Part shown: piece after piece, positions 61,492-64,000 of the stretch
How the letters are laid out: each line of letters opens with the position of its first letter
Numbering within the stretch: the first letter of the stretch is position 1
Source: Planctomycetaceae bacterium
GTDB taxonomy: Bacteria > Planctomycetota > PLA2
Direction: 5' to 3'
Assembly (NCBI GenBank): GCA_011525755.1
Contig: WYBS01000088.1
Span: forward strand, 1 to 64,000
DNA length: 64,000 nt
The notes under the pieces: model-generated
Seen by the model: the letters and a program-made list of their open reading frames with translations, nothing else
The model's database searches: none
Told to the model about the DNA's origin: nothing
Translations under genes and position numbers: made by a program

Positions 61492-62629
61492 GACGACGCG
61501 TTGCCTCCGTGCGACGGGCCGCGGCCGCCGCGGCCGCGGGCTTCTCCGCGACCGCCGGCCCGGAGACGCCGCGCTGGAACGTGCGCTTCAGGTCCTCGGC
61601 GTCGGTCGTGCGCGCCATCGCCTCGTCGTAGGTGATGAGACCCTTCTCGTAGAGCTCGAAGAGGGACTGGTTGCCCGTCTTCATCCCGTACTTCCCGCCC
61701 GTCTGGATGAGCGAGTAGATCTGGTGGGCCTTGTTCTCGCGGATGCAGGAGCGGATCGCCTGGTTGGCGACCATCACCTCGCACGAGAGCACGCGGCCGC
61801 GCCCGCTCGAGCGCGGGATGAGGCTCTGGCAGATGACGCCCGAGAGCACGAACGAGAGCTGCGTGCGGACCTGCTGCTGCTGGTGGGCGGGGAAGACGTC
61901 CACGATGCGGTTGATCGTCTGCACCGTGTCCGAGGTGTGCAGGGTCGCGAACGTCAGGTGGCCCGTCTCGGCGAGGATCAGCGCGAGCTCGATCGTCTCG
62001 AGGTCGCGCATCTCGCCGATCAGGATGACGTCCGGGTCCTCGCGGAGGACCGAGCGCAGCGCGTTCGAGAACGAGTGCGTGTCGGAGCCGACCTCGCGCT
62101 GGTTGAAGAGGCAGTTCTTGTTGCGGTGCAGGTACTCGATCGGGTCCTCGATCGTGATCACGTGCTCGCAGCGGTGCTCGTTGATGTGGTCGATCATCGC
62201 GGCGAGCGTCGTGGACTTGCCCGATCCCGTCGCGCCCGTGACCAGCACGAGGCCCTTCGGCTGCGCGCAGAACATCTCGCACGTCTCGCGCGGGAGCCCG
62301 AGTTCCTCGAAGGTCTGGATCGCGTAGGGGATCACGCGGAACACGCCCCCGATCGCGCCGCGCTGCATGAAGACGTTCGTGCGGAAGCGGCCGAGGCCGT
62401 CGATGCCGAACGACAGGTCGAGCTCGAGGTCGCGCTCGAACTTCGCGATCTGCTCCGACGTGAGGACCGAGTAGATGATCTTCTTGGTCATGTCGGGCGC
62501 GAGGACCTCGTGCTCCGTCGAGACGAGGGAGCCGTCCACGCGCACCTTGGGCGGGGCGCCGGCGGTGATATGCAGGTCCGATCCCCCCCGCTGGACCATG
62601 ATCTGGAGCAGTTCTTCAATGCCGACCAT
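61484..62629 (-). CDS. pilT: twitching motility ATPase PilT
   Basis: 381 residues. Walker A GATGSGKSTT, IEDPIEYLHRNKNCLFNQRE, Walker B VILIGEMRDLETI, HLTFATLHTSDT and the C-terminal retraction motif region NQAIRSCIRENKAHQIYSLI. The C-terminal tail is Ala-rich. PilT depolymerises the pilus, which argues that the cluster is a retractable type IV pilus rather than only a type II secretion system. ATG 62629. First gene of the run pilT-pilB-pilC. Confidence 0.96.
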   Translation of the reverse strand: MVGIEELLQIMVQRGGSDLHITAGAPPKVRVDGSLVSTEHEVLAPDMTKKIIYSVLTSEQIAKFERDLELDLSFGIDGLGRFRTNVFMQRGAIGGVFRVIPYAIQTFEELGLPRETCEMFCAQPKGLVLVTGATGSGKSTTLAAMIDHINEHRCEHVITIEDPIEYLHRNKNCLFNQREVGSDTHSFSNALRSVLREDPDVILIGEMRDLETIELALILAETGHLTFATLHTSDTVQTINRIVDVFPAHQQQQVRTQLSFVLSGVICQSLIPRSSGRGRVLSCEVMVANQAIRSCIRENKAHQIYSLIQTGGKYGMKTGNQSLFELYEKGLITYDEAMARTTDAEDLKRTFQRGVSGPAVAEKPAAAAAAARRTEATRRHV

Positions 62630-62910
62630 GTCGTACGTCCGTCCTGCCGGCCCTGCCGGCTCATAGACCCGGCTTCCTATCGGCCCGCGCGGAATGCGGG
62701 TTTAGAAGGAGTTGAAAAGGGCGGGGCGAACGGCGCGCGAGGGGACGGCGCACGGGCACGCCTGAGGCGGCGCGTCCTCGGGAGCAGGAAAGGAGGGGGC
62801 TCCGGGGGCCGTCCCGGAACGAGACGGCCGCCTACCGGAGAGGGAGGCGGCGCGGGGGCGGGAGGCGAACCTGGTCGTCGGGCCGGGCTCGCCTCCCGCG
62901 GGAGGAGAGG
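62630..62910. other. intergenic region upstream of pilT
   Basis: 281 nt. It holds a G-tract motif copy (62795-62810), CCGGCAGG/CCTGCCGG-type short repeats at about 62643-62658, and a CCCGC/GCGGG hairpin followed by TTT (62687-62703, plus orientation). No ORF with host codon use. Confidence 0.4.
62795..62810 (+). repeat. dispersed G-tract motif copy (intergenic)
   Basis: GGGGGCTCCGGGGGCC, the commonest form of the motif, in the region before pilT. Confidence 0.6.
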
Positions 62911-63624
62911 CTACTCGCCGCCGACGAGGACGATCTCGACGCGCCGGTTCCTTGCCTTTCCGGCGGGCGAGTCGTTGGGCGCGGCCGGCTTGTCGTCGCC
63001 GAAGCCCGCGACCTCGAGGATCGTCTCGTCGATCCCCTGCGCGACGAGGAAGTGCTGGACGGAATTCGCGCGCGCGAGGGAGAGCTCCTCGTTGCTCTTG
63101 AACCCGGACTTCCGGATCGGATCGGAGTCCGTGTGGCCCTCGACGCGGATCTTGCCGACGCCCTTCGTCTCCTTGAGCGTCCGGACGACCTTGCCGAGCG
63201 TCGCCTCCGCCTTGCGGTTGAGATCCGCCTGGCCGGGATGGAAGGTGATGTCGGAGGCGATCACGAGCGTCGCGCCGCCGCCCTCCCGCTCCATCACCTG
63301 CACGCCCGTCCCGTCGAACTGGCGCTTGAGCGAGCCGATGTCGATCTTCGAGCCGCCGGAGGCGCCGGCGTCGCGGTTGCTCGCGAGCGCGAGGCGGGCC
63401 TCGAGGGCCTCGGCCTTCGCCCTCTGGCTCTCGGCGTCGCCCTCGGCCTTCACCATCTGGGCGCGCATCTCGGCTTCCTTCTGCTTCAGCTGCTGGTTCC
63501 GGCGCTCGGCGTCGGCCTTCTCTGCCTCGAGCACGCGCATCCGGTCCGTCGAGGACCGGCATCCGGTCGTCTGCAAGAGCGCGCCCAGCGCCAACACCAC
63601 CAATGCCCGAGGAATCACTCGCAT
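62911..63624 (-). CDS. OmpA-family peptidoglycan-associated lipoprotein
   Basis: 237 residues. Lipobox TTGC (Cys 22), a helical coiled-coil-like region (about 28-85, heptad-rich EAEKADAERRNQQLKQKEAE), then the OmpA C-terminal domain: IRVEGHTDSDPIRKSGFKSN, ELSLARANSVQHFLVAQGID, VAGFGDDKPAAPN, ARNRRVEIVL. The Asp and Arg that bind diaminopimelate are present. It would link the outer membrane or a lipoprotein complex to peptidoglycan. ATG 63624 has Shine-Dalgarno GGAGGAGG (63628-63635). Confidence 0.93.
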   Translation of the reverse strand: MRVIPRALVVLALGALLQTTGCRSSTDRMRVLEAEKADAERRNQQLKQKEAEMRAQMVKAEGDAESQRAKAEALEARLALASNRDAGASGGSKIDIGSLKRQFDGTGVQVMEREGGGATLVIASDITFHPGQADLNRKAEATLGKVVRTLKETKGVGKIRVEGHTDSDPIRKSGFKSNEELSLARANSVQHFLVAQGIDETILEVAGFGDDKPAAPNDSPAGKARNRRVEIVLVGGE

Positions 63625-63944
63625 CGCCTCCTCCTGTCCGTGCCGCGGTCGATACCTATCGCCTTGGCCCGCATGGGCCTACGGCTTGACCCCCCATTCT
63701 GAGCCGGCCGCGCGCGGGCGTCAACTACCCACTGGAGGCTTTCACGATTTAGGGCACAACGCCTAGTGGTCTACGGGAGGGGAAGGGGGCGCGGGGGCAG
63801 GGGGGGGCGGGCCGACGGCGCCGGGCGCCGGCCGGGGACGGAGCCCGTCCGCGAAGGTCCGTCCGCGAAGGTCCGTCCGCGACGGCCCGTCCGCGAGGTC
63901 CGTCCGCGACGTCCGCCCGGTCCCCCGCACCTTGCCGGCCGGGG
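63625..63944. other. intergenic region with tandem decamer repeat
   Basis: 320 nt. Upstream of the OmpA-family gene lies GATAGGTATCGA (63648-63659 on the complement), a possible -10 region. Further on, CCGTCCGCGA is repeated five times at 13-14 nt intervals (63845-63909). A G-tract stretch (63784-63812) is related to the dispersed motif. No convincing gene. Confidence 0.45.
63845..63909. repeat. five tandem copies of CCGTCCGCGA
   Basis: Copies start at 63845, 63859, 63873, 63887 and 63900. The intervening bases are mostly AGGT or CGG. Confidence 0.7.
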
Positions 63945-64000
63945 CTACCCGCCCCGGACCCACGCGGGGTAGGAGACGAAGATCAGGTGGTCGATCGCGG
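63945..64000 (-). CDS. C-terminal end of a truncated gene at the window edge
   Basis: On the minus strand the last 17 codons (AIDHLIFVSYPAWVRGG) end at TAG 63945-63947. All have G or C in the third position, which suggests a real gene entering from the right. Too little is present to name it. Confidence 0.5.
   Translation of the reverse strand, partial: AIDHLIFVSYPAWVRGG

Noticed and set aside
62686-62703. CCCGC/GCGGG hairpin followed by TTT as an intrinsic terminator
   Set aside because: The T-run is on the plus strand, but the neighbouring genes are transcribed from the minus strand.
63763-63963. Minus-strand 66-codon ORF over the tandem repeats
   Set aside because: Composed of repeat-derived Arg/Thr/Asp and Pro runs, has no ribosome-binding site, and its frame differs from the partial gene ending at 63945.

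Overview
This is 64 kb of a very GC-rich bacterial chromosome: nearly every codon ends in G or C, and long overlapping shadow ORFs run on both strands. Nothing in the window is a phylogenetic marker. The closest fit is Planctomycetota or a neighbouring deep phylum. Support comes from many exported HEAT/TPR proteins and lipoproteins, a DUF6677-like membrane protein, an RRM protein, a tricorn protease, DUF1844 and ECF sigma/anti-sigma pairs. That placement is inference. I see no rRNA, tRNA, CRISPR array, phage or intact insertion sequence.

Layout. 1-8.4 kb: small lipoproteins, an AsmA-like membrane protein, a methyltransferase, a GT4 enzyme, an FMN reductase and a HEAT protein. 8.5-19.2 kb: tricorn protease, a two-component system, a formyltransferase and a run of exported unknowns. 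19.2-28.2 kb: AMMECR1 protein, ECF sigma/anti-sigma pair, then an NtrC/NtrY-type pair followed by a VKOR-family gene and a lipoprotein. 28.2-34.1 kb: DUF1844, histidine phosphatase, and an operon of Cys-rich peptide, ECF sigma, thioredoxin-bearing anti-sigma and TPR protein. 34.3-44.1 kb: PriA, thioesterase, DprA, HtrA-like protease, Nudix and acyl-CoA dehydrogenase. 44.1-55.7 kb: glycan synthesis, with two flippases, five glycosyltransferases and a TMTC-like protein; six of these form an operon in which each gene overlaps the next. 55.9-62.6 kb: a type IV pilus/type II secretion cluster (two pilins, TPR protein, PilC, PilB, PilT), followed by an OmpA lipoprotein.

The most interesting item is the VKOR gene at 27092-27529. 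Its frame is interrupted by one TGA exactly where the second cysteine of the CxxC redox centre belongs. The frame continues as a well-formed fourth membrane helix with perfect host codon use. A hairpin with a GGUC loop, of the form expected for a bacterial SECIS, sits 26 nt after the TGA. I read this as a selenocysteine (CxxU) VKOR. The SECIS would lie inside the signal peptide of the overlapping downstream lipoprotein gene.

Two window-wide patterns stand out. First, about twenty genes have a TAnnnT hexamer ending 4-13 nt before the start codon and no Shine-Dalgarno, which suggests leaderless mRNAs; several of these hexamers contain the stop codon of the preceding gene. Genes with clear Shine-Dalgarno sequences are mostly pilus, lipoprotein and secreted-protein genes. 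Second, an asymmetric G-tract motif (5-8 G, a 3-4 nt spacer such as CTCC, then five G) recurs more than twenty times on both strands, inside and between genes.
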